From contig RQOL01000370.1 in assembly GCA_013076295.1 (NCBI GenBank), forward strand, positions 124,001 through 188,000: a DNA stretch of 64,000 nucleotides. The letters run 5' to 3'. The translations under genes and the position numbers were made by a program. The DNA is from Sanderia malayensis. Its lineage: Eukaryota > Cnidaria > Scyphozoa > Semaeostomeae > Pelagiidae. This document shows, piece after piece, positions 52,202-62,512 of this stretch; position 1 is the first letter of the stretch, and each line of letters starts with the position of its first letter. The notes under the pieces are model-generated. The model saw only the letters and a program-made list of their open reading frames with translations. It did no database searches and was not told where the DNA came from.

Positions 52202-52631
52202 TTAATGTCCAACCCCAACCGAGCCACAACCAGAGTGGTGATCGACTTGCGGGAAAATTGGGCATCTGTGCACTGCCCTGATTTGCCCGCAGAATACCGC
52301 ACTTTACTGTCAGGTGATTGGCTAGGGAAAGCACAGATTTCCGGGCAATGCACCTTGTCCGACAGACGTCGGATAGATAGTGTGGAAAAACAGGAGAAAC
52401 AAAGACTAAAGGGCAGGTAGCAAGAATGGAGATGGAAAAAGAGACAGATATTAGGGGACCAGGGAGGGTGGGGAACAATAAAACCAAGCAGCAATTCGGC
52501 AAGCATGCAGCATAAGTGTAATACGAAGCCAACTGACCACCCACTGGGGAGGAATGCTACATGGCGCAACAGGGAGCAGTGGGGTGCCTGTCCATTAAAC
52601 TTGGTTAAAGCACACGTGCTCTAACCCGTGA
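52202..52631 (+). mobile_element. Short-form element, 430 bp
   Basis: It has the left end 52202-52344 and the right end 52473-52631, identical by eye to those of the long form, joined by a private 128-bp middle (GCAATGCACC to AGGGTGGG). The middle is not simply a deletion of the long form, because its sequence is not found there. The two are thus family members sharing termini. A 77-codon open frame crosses the left end but shows no known domain. Confidence 0.82.
52603..52626 (+). other. Subterminal hairpin of the short element
   Basis: Arms GGTTAAAGCAC and GTGCTCTAACC pair at ten of eleven positions around a 2-bp centre and lie 5 nt from the element end. It is the same as the hairpin at 57569-57592. 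Confidence 0.8.
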
Positions 52632-52774
52632 TTAATGTCCAACCCCAACCGAGCCACAACCAGAGTGGTGATCGACTTGCGGGAAAATTGGGCATCTGTG
52701 CACTGCCCTGATTTGCCCGCAGAATACCGCACTTTACTGTCAGGTGATTGGCTAGGGAAAGCACAGATTTCCGG

Positions 52775-52962
52775 CCCAACGAACCCGAAGGGTGACGGCC
52801 AATCACCCTAATCTCTATTTCACCGGTCTACCAGGAGTCTGAACGTGAGGGCCTGACTGGGGGGTCCTAGGGAAAGCGGAGGGTAGGACAGAAAAGGCAG
52901 AGAGAAAGGCATAGCGAACGACGACAAGAGGCAGAAGCTGGTGTCTTCTCAACACACAGAGA
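52775..52962. other. Unique segment of the long element, left
   Basis: 188 bp between the shared left end and the 79-bp array. It contains GGGTGACGGCCAATCACCC, a short imperfect inverted repeat (GGGTGA...TCACCC), and a purine-rich stretch (GGCAGAGAGAAAGGC). No coding signal seen. Confidence 0.6.
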
Positions 52963-53411
52963 TAGCCACCGACCAAATGCAAGGCGATACTGACGCCTGT
53001 AAGCCGCCGCTGGTCTTTGGGGTCGGTTTGTCATACAAAGACAGCCACCAACCAAATGCAAGGCGATACTGACGCCTGTAAGCCGCCGCTGGTCTTTGGG
53101 GTCGGTTTGTCATACAAAGACAGCCACCGACCTAATGCAAGGCGATACTGACGCCTGTAAGCCGCCGCTGGTCTTTGGGGTCGGTTTGTCATACAAAGAC
53201 AGCCACCAACCAAATGCAAGGCGATACTGACGCCTGTAAGCCGCCGCTGGTCTTTGGGGTCGGTTTGTCATACAAAGACAGCCACCGACCAAATGCAAGG
53301 CGATACTGACGCCTGTGAGCCGCCACTGATATGCGGGGCGGTTTGTCGTACAGAGACAGCCACCGCCGGCCAAATGCAAGGTGATACTGACTCACGCCCG
53401 TGAGCCACCAA
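52963..53411. repeat. 79-bp tandem array, about 5.5 units
   Basis: AAGGCGATAC begins at 52980, 53060, 53139, 53218 and 53297, and the last diverged unit is at 53378, giving a period of 79 (80 and 81 at the edges). Key words are CTGACGCCTGTAAGCCGCC, GGTCGGTTTGTCATAC and AAAGACAGCCACC. The unit is a diverged relative of the 86-bp unit that follows (shared GATACTGAC, GAGCCGC, TTGTCATACAAAGACAGC). Open frames through it on the minus strand are by-products of the repeat. Confidence 0.9.
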
Positions 53412-53611
53412 CATGAATAACTAGAAAGGTAATACACAAGCAATGAAAAAGGCAAATGCAGCATATGACAGGGTGAATTAAGTTATCCCTTGGGAATTGG
53501 TATGCATTGCTGAACCCGCCGCCCAACGCTTTAATAGAATATTCCCGCAAAACCCGGGGTGGCAGGAGTAGTCGCAGCGCCAACGCTGAAGCTATGCAAC
53601 GTGAACCTACC
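53412..53611. other. Spacer between the 79-bp and 86-bp arrays
   Basis: 200 bp of non-repetitive sequence (for example TTAAGTTATCCCTTGGGAAT). It includes TGCAACGTGAAC, a word also found near 56,808. No feature recognised. Confidence 0.6.
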
Positions 53612-56514
53612 CTGCTCACGCATGTGAGCCGCTAATAACAACAATGTTGGATTGGCTCATCATACAAGGACAGCTGTAGGCCGAATGCAATACAATACTG
53701 ACTCACGCATGTGAGCCGCTGATAGCAACAGGCTGGATTGGCTCGTCATGCAAACACAGCCGCAGGCAGAAAGCAAGTAAATACTGACTGGCGCAGGTGT
53801 GCCGCCAATAGAAACAATTTTGGACTGGTGCATCATACATAGACAGCTACAGGCAGAAAGCAAGGTAATACTGACTCACGCAGGGAGCCGGAGCCGGTAA
53901 CAGCAACAATTTTGGATTGGCTCATGATACAAAAACCGCTGCAGTAGAACGCAAGTAAATACTGACTCACGCAGGTGAGCCGCGAATAGAAACAAGTTTG
54001 GATTGGCTCATCATACAAAGACGGCTGCAGTAGAAAGCAAGTAAATAGCTACTGACTCACGCAGGTGAGCCGCAAATAGAATCTAGTTGGGATTGGCTCA
54101 TTACACAAAAACCGCTGCAGTAGAAAGCAAGATACGACTGACTCATGCAAGTGAGCCGCTGATAGCAACAGGCTGGATTGGCTCATCATGCAAACACGGC
54201 CGCAGGCAGAAAGCAAGGTAATACTGACTCACGCATGTGAGCTGCGAATGGAAGCAGTTGTGGATTGGCTCATGGTACAAGGATAGCTGCCGCAGAAAGC
54301 AAGATAATACTGGCTTACGCATGTGAGCTGCGAATAGAAGCAGTTTTGGATTGGCTCATGGTACAAGGATAGCTGCCGCAGAAAGCAAGTAAATACTGAC
54401 TTACGCAGGTGAGCCGCGAATAGAAGCAGGTTTGGATTGGCTCGTCATGCAACACAGCCGCAGGCAGAAAGCAATGTAATACTGACTTACGCAGGTGAGC
54501 CACGAATAGAAACAATGCTGGATTGGCTCATGATACAAAGAAAGCTGCCGCAGAAAGCAATGTAATACTGACTGACGCAGGTGAGCCGCGAATAGAAACA
54601 ATGCTGGATTGGCTCATGATACAAAGATGGCTGCAGCAGAAAGCAATGTAATACTGACTTACGCAGGTGAGCCGCGAATAGAAACAATGCTGGATTGGCT
54701 CATGATACAAGGATAGCTGCCGCAGAAAGCAATGTAATACTGACTTACGCAGGTGAGCCGTGAATAGAAACAATGCTGGATTGGCTCATGATACAAGGAT
54801 AGCTGCCGCAGAAAGCAATGTAATACTGACTTACGCAGGAGAGCCGCGAATAGAAACAATGCTGGATTGGCTCATGATACACGGATAGCTGCCGCAGAAA
54901 GCAATGTAATACTGACTTACGCAGGTGAGCCGCGAATAGAAACAATGCTGGATTGGCTCATGATACAAGGATAGCTGCCGCAGAAAGCAATGTAATACTG
55001 ACTTACGCAGGTGAGCCGCGAATAGAAACAATGCTGGATTGGCTCATGATACAAGGATAGCTGCCGCAGAAAGCAATGTAATACTGACTTACGCAGGTGA
55101 GCCGCGAATAGAAACAATGCTGGATTGGCTCATGATACAAGGATAGCTGCCGCAGAAAGCAATGTAATACTGACTTACGCAGGTGAGCCGCGAATAGAAA
55201 CAATGCTGGATTGGCTCATGACACAAGGATAGCTGCCGCAGAAAGCAAGGTAATACTGACTTACGCAGGTGAGCCGCGAATAGAAACAATGCTGGATTGG
55301 CTCACGATACAAAGATAGCTGCCGCAGAAAGCAATGTAATACTGACTTACGCAGGTGAGCCGCGAATAGAAACAATGCTGGATTGGCTCATGACACAAGG
55401 ATAGCTGCCGCAGAAAGCGATGTAATACTGACTTACGCAGGTGAGCCGCGAATAGAGACAATGCTGGATTGGCTCATGACACAAGGATAGCTGCCGCAGA
55501 AAGCAATGTAATACTGACTTACGCAGGTGAGCCGCGAATAGAAACAATGCTGGATTGGCTCATGACACAAGGATAGCTGCCGCAAAAAGCAATGTAATAC
55601 TGACTTACGCAGGTGAGCCGCGAATAGAAACAATGCTGGATTGGCTCACAATACAAAGATAGCTGCCGCAGAAAGCAATGTAATACTGACTTACGCAGGA
55701 GAGCCGCGAATAGAAACAATGCTGGATTGGCTCATGATACAAGGATAGCTGCCGCAGAAAGCAATGTAATACTGACTTACGCAGGTGAGCCGCGAATAGA
55801 AACAATGCTGGATTGGCTCATGGTACAAGGATAGCTGCCGCAGAAAGCAATGTAATACTGACTTACGCAGGTGAGCCGCGAATAGAAACAATGCTGGATT
55901 GGCTCATGATACAAGGATAGCTGCCGCAGAAAGCAATGTAATACTGACTTACGCAGGTGAGCCGCGAATAGAGACAATGCTGGATTGGCTCATGACACAA
56001 GGATAGCTGCCGCAGAAAGCAATGTAATACTGACTTACGCAGGTGAGCCGCGAATAGAGAACAATGCTGGATTGGCTCATGACACAAGGATAGCTGCCGC
56101 AGAAAGCAATGTAATACTGACTTACGCAGGTGAGCCGTGAATAGAAACAATGCTGGATTGGCTCATGATACAAAGATAGCTGCCGCAGAAAGCAATGTAA
56201 TACTGACTTACGCAGGTGAGCCGGATAGAAACAATGCTGGATTGGCTCATGATACGAATGAAAAAAAAAAAACAATGTGATTGGCTCACGATACAAAGAT
56301 AGCTGCCGCAGAAAGCAATGTCATACTGACTCACGCAGATGAGCCGCTAATGGCAACAATTTTTGGATTGGCTCAATATACAAAGACAGCTGCAGCAGAA
56401 AGCAAGATAAATACTGACTCGCGCAGTTGAGGTGCTGAGAGCAAAAATTTTGGGTTGGCTCGTAACACAAGGAGAGCTGCAGGCAGAATGAAAAGCAATA
56501 CTGACTCACGCATG
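53612..56514. repeat. 86-bp tandem array, about 33 units
   Basis: Period of 86 bp with key words GGATTGGCTCATGATAC, AAGGATAGCTGCCGCAG, AAAGCAATGTAATACTGAC and TTACGCAGGTGAGCCGCG. Units from about 54,480 to 56,220 are almost identical, whereas those at both edges (53,612-54,400 and 56,320-56,514) are clearly diverged. This is the pattern expected from unequal exchange homogenising the centre. Near 56,260 one unit is broken by an A-rich run. Because 86 is not a multiple of three, the many 66-codon minus-strand frames at 86-bp spacing are artefacts of the repeat. Confidence 0.95.
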
Positions 56515-57438
56515 GGTGTCCCGAACAGTGTTGATTGACGCTCTGTGTGCCGTAAGAGCTTTAATGGAACTAGGCGCCAAGCCATAGACAGCAACAGCGT
56601 GAAAACATGTGACACGATAATAATGAGTAGGGGAGAACAAGTAAAGCAAACGAGCAATAGAATAAGCAAATGATTAACATAACTAAACTGGCTGCAGCAC
56701 TAAGCTGGGTGTGTGCATCAACCAACAGTGGCAGTGTTACTGCAAGTGCAGCACAGGCTAGGCTGTCAAGGTGTTTTGAGATGTTTGCTAGAGCCGCAGG
56801 GGGTGTGCAACGTGAACAAGCGTTATTGTCCGGGGTGTCGAAAGGTTGCAATGTGCGAGAAATTTGCTGTCCGACCGAGAAACGAAAATGTTAAGGTGGA
56901 GAACCTGGACGACAGGAGCCGAACGTTTTCGGCCGCGCAGCAGAAAGAAATCGGCTGTTAAAAACGCCTTTGGCATGGATAAACGCTGCAATTGAGTATA
57001 CTGAACACTAGTATCGCCAAAATCAAGACGTACAGGTGACGCAAGGGCAAAACATAGAGACGAGTTCATGAACGAAGAACAGTAACAAAGACACGCGTAT
57101 CGGGCAAGGTAAGCAACGGCAATAAGGGGCGAGCAACAGCAAAAAGGAGTTTCGCAATCTGTAGGTTCGATAAAATTATGTACATTAATTTAGATAAACA
57201 TGGATGTACATGTAGGAGCATAAGAAACAGCAAAAATAGATGGAACGATCTCACCGAGAATGCCAATGCGGGCCTGAAGGGACGACGACACGACGAGCAA
57301 CTTTTCAACTTGAAATTCCAGCGTGGCCAGGCAGCTATAATACGTCGAAACAAGCCCAGTATAGAAGCCACAACAGCAATCAATGGATATTAGTAACATC
57401 TTGAAACTGGCAGCCAATTGTGAGATAAACAAGCGACA
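56515..57438. other. Unique segment of the long element, right; possible coding remnant
   Basis: 924 bp without tandem repeats. The plus-strand frame 56,713-56,961 reads YCPGCRKVAMCEKF in its middle and ends at a stop, a Cys-x2-Cys-x5-Cys pattern that looks a little like a zinc-binding module. The frame upstream of it reads as low-quality sequence and no family can be named. A second plus-strand frame (57,178-57,393) has no motif. Either could be a captured exon fragment or chance. Confidence 0.35.
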
Positions 57439-57568
57439 GAACAATAAAACCAAGCAGCAATTCGGCAAGCATGCAGCATAAGTGTAATACGAAGCCAACT
57501 GACCACCCACTGGGGAGGAATGCTACATGGCGCAACAGGGAGCAGTGGGGTGCCTGTCCATTAAACTT

Positions 57569-57592
57569 GGTTAAAGCACACGTGCTCTAACC
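57569..57592 (+). other. Subterminal hairpin of the long element
   Basis: Arms GGTTAAAGCAC (57569-57579) and GTGCTCTAACC (57582-57592) pair with a single A-C mismatch around AC. Only CGTGA (57593-57597) follows before satellite resumes. A 3-prime hairpin is a replication-termination signal in Helitron families, where it usually sits about 10 nt from the end. Confidence 0.8.
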
Positions 57593-58710
57593 CGTGAGAA
57601 ATATTGTTAATATCACGGAAAACAAGTAAAAATGGTGTTATTCAAACAGTCAGTTTGCCCAGTATTTTCGTGAATTCATGTGTAAATTGTGGGAATGAAT
57701 GTTAATATCACGGGAAAGAGTAAAAAGGGTGAATTTCAATCAGTCAATTTTAGCTGTATTAACGTGGATTCATGTGTAAAATGTGGGAATAAATGTAAAT
57801 ATCCTGGAAAACAAGTAAAAAAAGTTGTATTTCAATCACTCAGTTTTACCTGTATTTTAAGTCAATTTATGTGTAAATTGAGGGAATTAATGTTAATATC
57901 ACGGAAAATAAAGTAAAAATTTTGTTATTCAATCAGTCAGTTTGCCCAGTATTTTCGTCAAATCATGTGTAAATTGTGGGAATGAATGTTAATATCACGG
58001 AAAAAAGTGAAAAGGGTGAATTTCAATCAGTCAATATTACCTGTATTACCGTAGATTCATGTGTAAATTGTGGGAATGAATGTTAATATCACGGAAAACA
58101 AGTAAAAAAGGTGTATTTCAATCAGTCAGTTTTACCTATATCAACGTGGATTCATGTGTAAATTGTGGGAATGAATGTTAATATCACGGAAAAAAATAAA
58201 AAAAGTATATTTCAATTAGTCAGTTATAAATGTTTATAAAGTCAATTCACGTGTAAAGTGTGGGAAAGAATGTTAAAATTACGGAAAACAATTAAAAAGG
58301 GGTAATTCAATCAGTCAGGATTAACTGTTTTAACTTGGATTCATGTGTAATTTGTGAGAATGAATGTTAAAATCACGGAAAACAAGTAAAAATGGTGTAT
58401 TTCAATCAGTCAGTTTTTCCTGTATTTACCTTAATTCATGTGTAAATTGTGGAAATGAATGATAATATCACGGGAAGAAGTAAAAAGGGTGAATTTCAAT
58501 CAGTCAATTTTAGCTGTATTAACGTGGATTCATGTGTAAATTGTGGGAATGAACGTCAATATTGCGGAAAAAAAGTAAAAAGAGTGTATTTCAATCAGTC
58601 AGTTATCCCTGTATTTACGTTAATTCATGTGTAAATTGTGGGAATGAAGGTTAATATCACGGAAAAAAGTGAAAAGGGTAAATTTCAATCAGTCAATTTT
58701 ACCTGTATTA

Positions 58711-61700
58711 ACGTGGATTCATGTGTAAATTGTGGGAATGAATGTTAATATCACGGAAAACAAGTAAAAAAGTTGTATTTCAATCAGTCAGTTTTACATG
58801 TTTATAATGTCAATTCATGTGTAAATTGTGGGAGTTAATGTTAAAATCACGGAAAACAAGTAAAAAAGTGTAATTCAATCAGTCAGGACTAGCTGTATTA
58901 AGGCGGATTCATGCGTACATCGTGGGAATGAATGTTAATATCACGGAAAAAAAGTAACAAGGGTGTATTTCAATAAGTCAATTTTAGCTGTATTAACGGG
59001 GATTTCTGGGTAAATTGTGGGAATGAATGCTAATATCACGGAAAACAAGTAAAAATGGTGCATTTCAATCAGTCAGTTTTCCCTGTATTAACATGAATTA
59101 ATGTGTAAATATTGGGACTGAATGTTAATATCACGGAAAACAAGTAAAAAAGGTGTAATTCAATCAGTCAGGATTAGCTGTATTAACGTGGATTCATGTG
59201 TAATTTGTGGGAATGAAAGTCAAAATCACGGAAAAAAGTAAAAAAGGTGTGTTTCAATTAGTCAGCTTTAAATGTTTATAAACACAATTCATGTGTAAAT
59301 TGTGGGAAAGAATGTTAAAATCACGGAAAACAGGAAAAAAAGGGGTTATTCAATCAGTCAGGATTAAGTGTTTTAACGTGGATTCATGTGTAAATTGTGG
59401 GAATGAATGTTAATATCACGGGAAACAAGTAACAAGGTGTATTTCAATCAGTCAGTTTTACATCTTTATAAAGTCAATTCATGTATAGATTGTGGGAAGA
59501 AATGTTAAAATCACTGAAGACAAGTAAAAAAAGTGTAATTCAATCACTCAGGACTAGCTGTATTTATGTGGATTCATGTTTAAATTGTGTGAATGAATGT
59601 TAATATCACTGGAAACAAGTAAAAAAGGTGTATTTCAATCAGTCAGTTTTACATGTTTATAATGTCAATTCATTTGTAAATTGTGGGAATTAATTTTAAT
59701 ATCACGGAAAACAAGTAAAAATGGTGTATTTCAATCGGTCAGTATTCCCTGTATTTACGTTAATTCATGTGTAAATTGTGGCAATGAATGTTAATATAAC
59801 GGAAAAAAGTGAACAAGGTGAAATTCAATCAGTCAGAACAAGCTGTATTAACGCGGATTTATGTCTAAATTGTGGGAATGAATGTTATCATAACGGAAAA
59901 CAAGTAAAAATCGTATATTTCACTCAGTCAGTTTTACATGTATATAGAATCAATTCATGTGTAAATTGTGGGAAAGAATGTTAATATCACAGAACAAAAG
60001 TGAAAAGGGTTAATTTCAATCAGTCAATTTTACCTGTGTTACCGTAGATTCATGTGTAAATTGTGGGAATGAATGTTAATATCACGGAAAACAAGTAAAA
60101 AAGATGAATTTCAATCAGTCAGTTTTACCTGTATTAACGTGGATTCATGTGGAAATTGTGAGAATGAATGTTAAAATCACGGTAAAAAGTAAAAAGGGTG
60201 AATTTCAATCAGTCAATTTTAGCTGTATTAACGTGGATTCACGTCTAAATTGTTGGAATGAACGTTAATATCACGGAAAACAAGCAAAAATAGTGTATTT
60301 CAATCAGTCAGTTTTACATGTTTATAAAGTCAATTCATGGGTAAATTGTGGGAATTAATGTTAATATCAAGGAAAACAAGTAAAAATTGTGTATTTCAAT
60401 CAGTCAGTTTTCCTCGTCTTTACGTTATTTCATGTGTAAAATGTGGGAATGAATGTAAATATCCCGGAAAACAGGTAAAAAATGTGTATTTCAATCACTC
60501 AGGACTAGCTGTATTTAGGTGGATTCATGTTTAAATTGTGTGAATGAATGTTAATATCACGGGAAACAAGTAAAAAAGGTGTATTTCAATCAGTCAGTTT
60601 TACATGTTTATAAAGTCAATTCATGTGTAAATTGTGGGAATTAATTTTAATATTACCGAAAACAAGTAAAAATGGTGTATTTCAATCGGTCAGTATTCTC
60701 TGTATTTACGTTAATTCATGTGTAAATCGTAGCAATGAATGTTAATATAACGGAAAAAAGTGAACAAGGTGTAATTCAATCAGTCAGGACAAGCTGTATT
60801 AACGTGGATTCATGTGTAATTTGTGGGAATGAATGTTATTATAACGGAAAACAAGTAAAAATCGTATATTTCACTCAGTCAGTCTTACATGTATATAGAA
60901 TCAATTCATGTGTAAATTGTGGGAATGAATGTTAACAGCACGTAGGAGAAGGAAAAAGGGTGTATTTCAATCAGTCAATTTTTGCTGTATTAACGTGGAT
61001 TTAAGTCTAAATTGTGGGAATGAACGTCAATATCACGGAAAAAAGTAAAAAAGGTGTATTTCAATTAGTCAGTTTTAAATGTTTATAAGGTCAATTCATG
61101 TGTAAATTGTGGGAATTAATGTTAATATCACGGAAACAAGTAAAAATGGTGTAATTCAATTAGTCAGTTTTCCCTGTTTTTACGTTAATTCATGTGTAAA
61201 TTGTGGGAAAGAATGTTAATATCACAGAACAAAAGTAAAAAGGGTGTATTTCAATCAGTCAATTTTAGCTGTATTAACGTGGATTTATGTCTAAATTGTG
61301 GGAATGAACGTCAATATCACGGAAAACAAGTAAAAAAGGTGTATTTCAATTAGTCAGTTTTAAATGTTTATAAAGTCAATTTATGTGTAAATTGTGGGAA
61401 ATATTGTTAATATCACGGAAAACAAGTAAAAATGGTGTTATTCAATCAGTCAGTTTGCCCAGTATTTTCGTGAATTCATGTGTAAATTGTGGGAATGAAT
61501 GTTAATATCACGGGAAAGAGTAAAAAGGGTGAATTTCAATCAGTCAATTTTAGCTGTATTAACGTGGATTCATGTGTAAAATGTGGGAATAAATGTAAAT
61601 ATCCTGGAAAACAAGTAAAAAAAGTTGTATTTCAATCACTCAGTTTTACCTGTATTTTAAGTCAATTTATGTGTAAATTGAGGGAATTAATGTTAATATC

Positions 61701-62512
61701 ACGGAAAATAAAGTAAAAATGGTGTTATTCAATCAGTCAGTTTGCCCAGTATTTTCGTCAAATCATGTGTAAATTGTGGGAATGAATGTTAATATCACGG
61801 AAAAAAGTGAAAAGGGTGAATTTCAATCAGTCAATATTACCTGTATTACCGTAGATTCATGTGTAAATTGTGGGAATGAATGTTAATATCACGGAAAACA
61901 AGTAAAAAAGGTGTATTTCAATCAGTCAGTTTTACCTATATCAACGTGGATTCATGTGTAAATTGTGGGAATGAATGTTAATATCACGGAAAAAAAGTAA
62001 AAAAAGTATATTTCAATTAGTCAGTTATAAATGTTTATAAAGTCAATTCACGTGTAAAGTGTGGGAAAGAATGTTAAAATTACGGAAAACAATTAAAAAA
62101 GGGGTAATTAAATCAGTCAGGATTAACTGTTTTAACGTGGATTCATGTGTAATTTGTGAGAATGAATGTTAAAATCACGGAAAACAAGTAAAAATGGTGT
62201 ATTTCAATCAGTCAGTTTTTCCTGTATTTACCTTAATTCATGTGTAAATTGTGGAAATGAATGATAATATCACGGGAAGAAGTAAAAAGGGTGAATTTCA
62301 ATCAGTCAATTTTAGCTGTATTAACGTGGATTCATGTGTAAATTGTGGGAATGAACGTCAATATTGCGGAAAAAAAGTAAAAAGAGTGTATTTCAATCAG
62401 TCAGTTATCCCTGTATTTACGTTAATTCATGTGTAAATTGTGGGAATGAAGGTTAATATCACGGAAAAAAGTGAAAAGGGTGAATTTCAATCAGTCAATT
62501 TTACCTGTATTA
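58711..62512. repeat. 40-monomer higher-order unit, uninterrupted copy
   Basis: Paralogue of the satellite at about 49.7-52.2 kb plus 57.6-58.7 kb. Offsets to the left copy are 9,008 near 58,830, 9,482 near 59,780 and 9,196 from 60,000 to 61,397. After subtracting the 5,396-bp insertion these equal 38, 43 and 40 monomers, so whole monomers were gained and lost between the copies. At 59,999/60,000 a hybrid monomer (CAGAACAAAAG joined to TGAAAAGGG) marks the loss of three monomers present at 50,518-50,803. Confidence 0.88.
61387..61408. other. Empty site of the Helitron-like insertion
   Basis: GTAAATTGTGG|GAAATATTG with the insertion point between 61397 and 61398. The left flank of the insertion (to 52201) and the right flank (from 57598) join exactly to give this sequence, including the unusual AAATATTG variant. 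This is therefore the pre-insertion state of the same duplicated locus. Confidence 0.92.

Larger units (their letters stand above)
52202..57597 (+). mobile_element. Helitron/Helentron-like insertion: two elements head-to-tail
   Basis: A 5,396-bp GC-richer insertion in the satellite. It consists of a short element (52202-52631) directly followed by a long element (52632-57597) with the same 143-bp left end (TTAATGTCCAACCCC) and the same 159-bp right end (GCTCTAACCCGTGA). The uninterrupted locus at 61,397/61,398 shows that insertion occurred between two G's with no bases duplicated or lost. Absence of target duplication, abutting tandem copies, a hairpin close to the 3-prime end, and internal tandem arrays are all known for Helitrons and Helentron-associated elements. 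Against a canonical Helitron: the ends are not TC...CTRR, the target is not A/T, and no Rep/helicase is encoded. I am confident of the structure and less so of the class. Confidence 0.75.
52632..57597 (+). mobile_element. Long-form element, 4,966 bp, non-autonomous
   Basis: It starts TTAATGTCC directly after the CCCGTGA of the short element and ends CCCGTGA at 57597. Order: shared left end, about 190 bp of unique sequence, a 79-bp tandem array, a 200-bp spacer, an 86-bp tandem array of nearly 2.9 kb, 920 bp of unique sequence, shared right end. No replication initiator, helicase, transposase or reverse transcriptase is visible, so any mobility would depend on proteins supplied elsewhere. Confidence 0.78.

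Noticed and set aside
56229..56290. A-rich run breaking the 86-bp array, considered as a retroposed poly(A) tail
   Set aside because: It is a short run of A's within a truncated unit, with no inserted sequence ahead of it and no target duplication. Replication slippage or a local assembly fault is simpler.
54315..56296. Series of 66-codon minus-strand frames spaced exactly 86 bp apart
   Set aside because: By-products of the 86-bp tandem array; they overlap one another in shifting frames and have no start or regulatory context.
52202..57597. Interpretation of the 5.4-kb insertion as an LTR retrotransposon with 430-bp LTRs
   Set aside because: The right side carries only the 159-bp end, not a second full 430-bp repeat. 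The left end is repeated internally at 52632, there is no target duplication, and no primer site or polypurine tract is evident.
15633..62436. Many 60-75-codon plus-strand frames encoding CINVDSCVNCGNEC-like peptides, reminiscent of Cys knuckles
   Set aside because: They are the satellite itself translated. The monomer length of 95 shifts the frame by two bases each unit, so each frame dies after about two monomers. Their conservation reflects recent duplication, not selection on protein.
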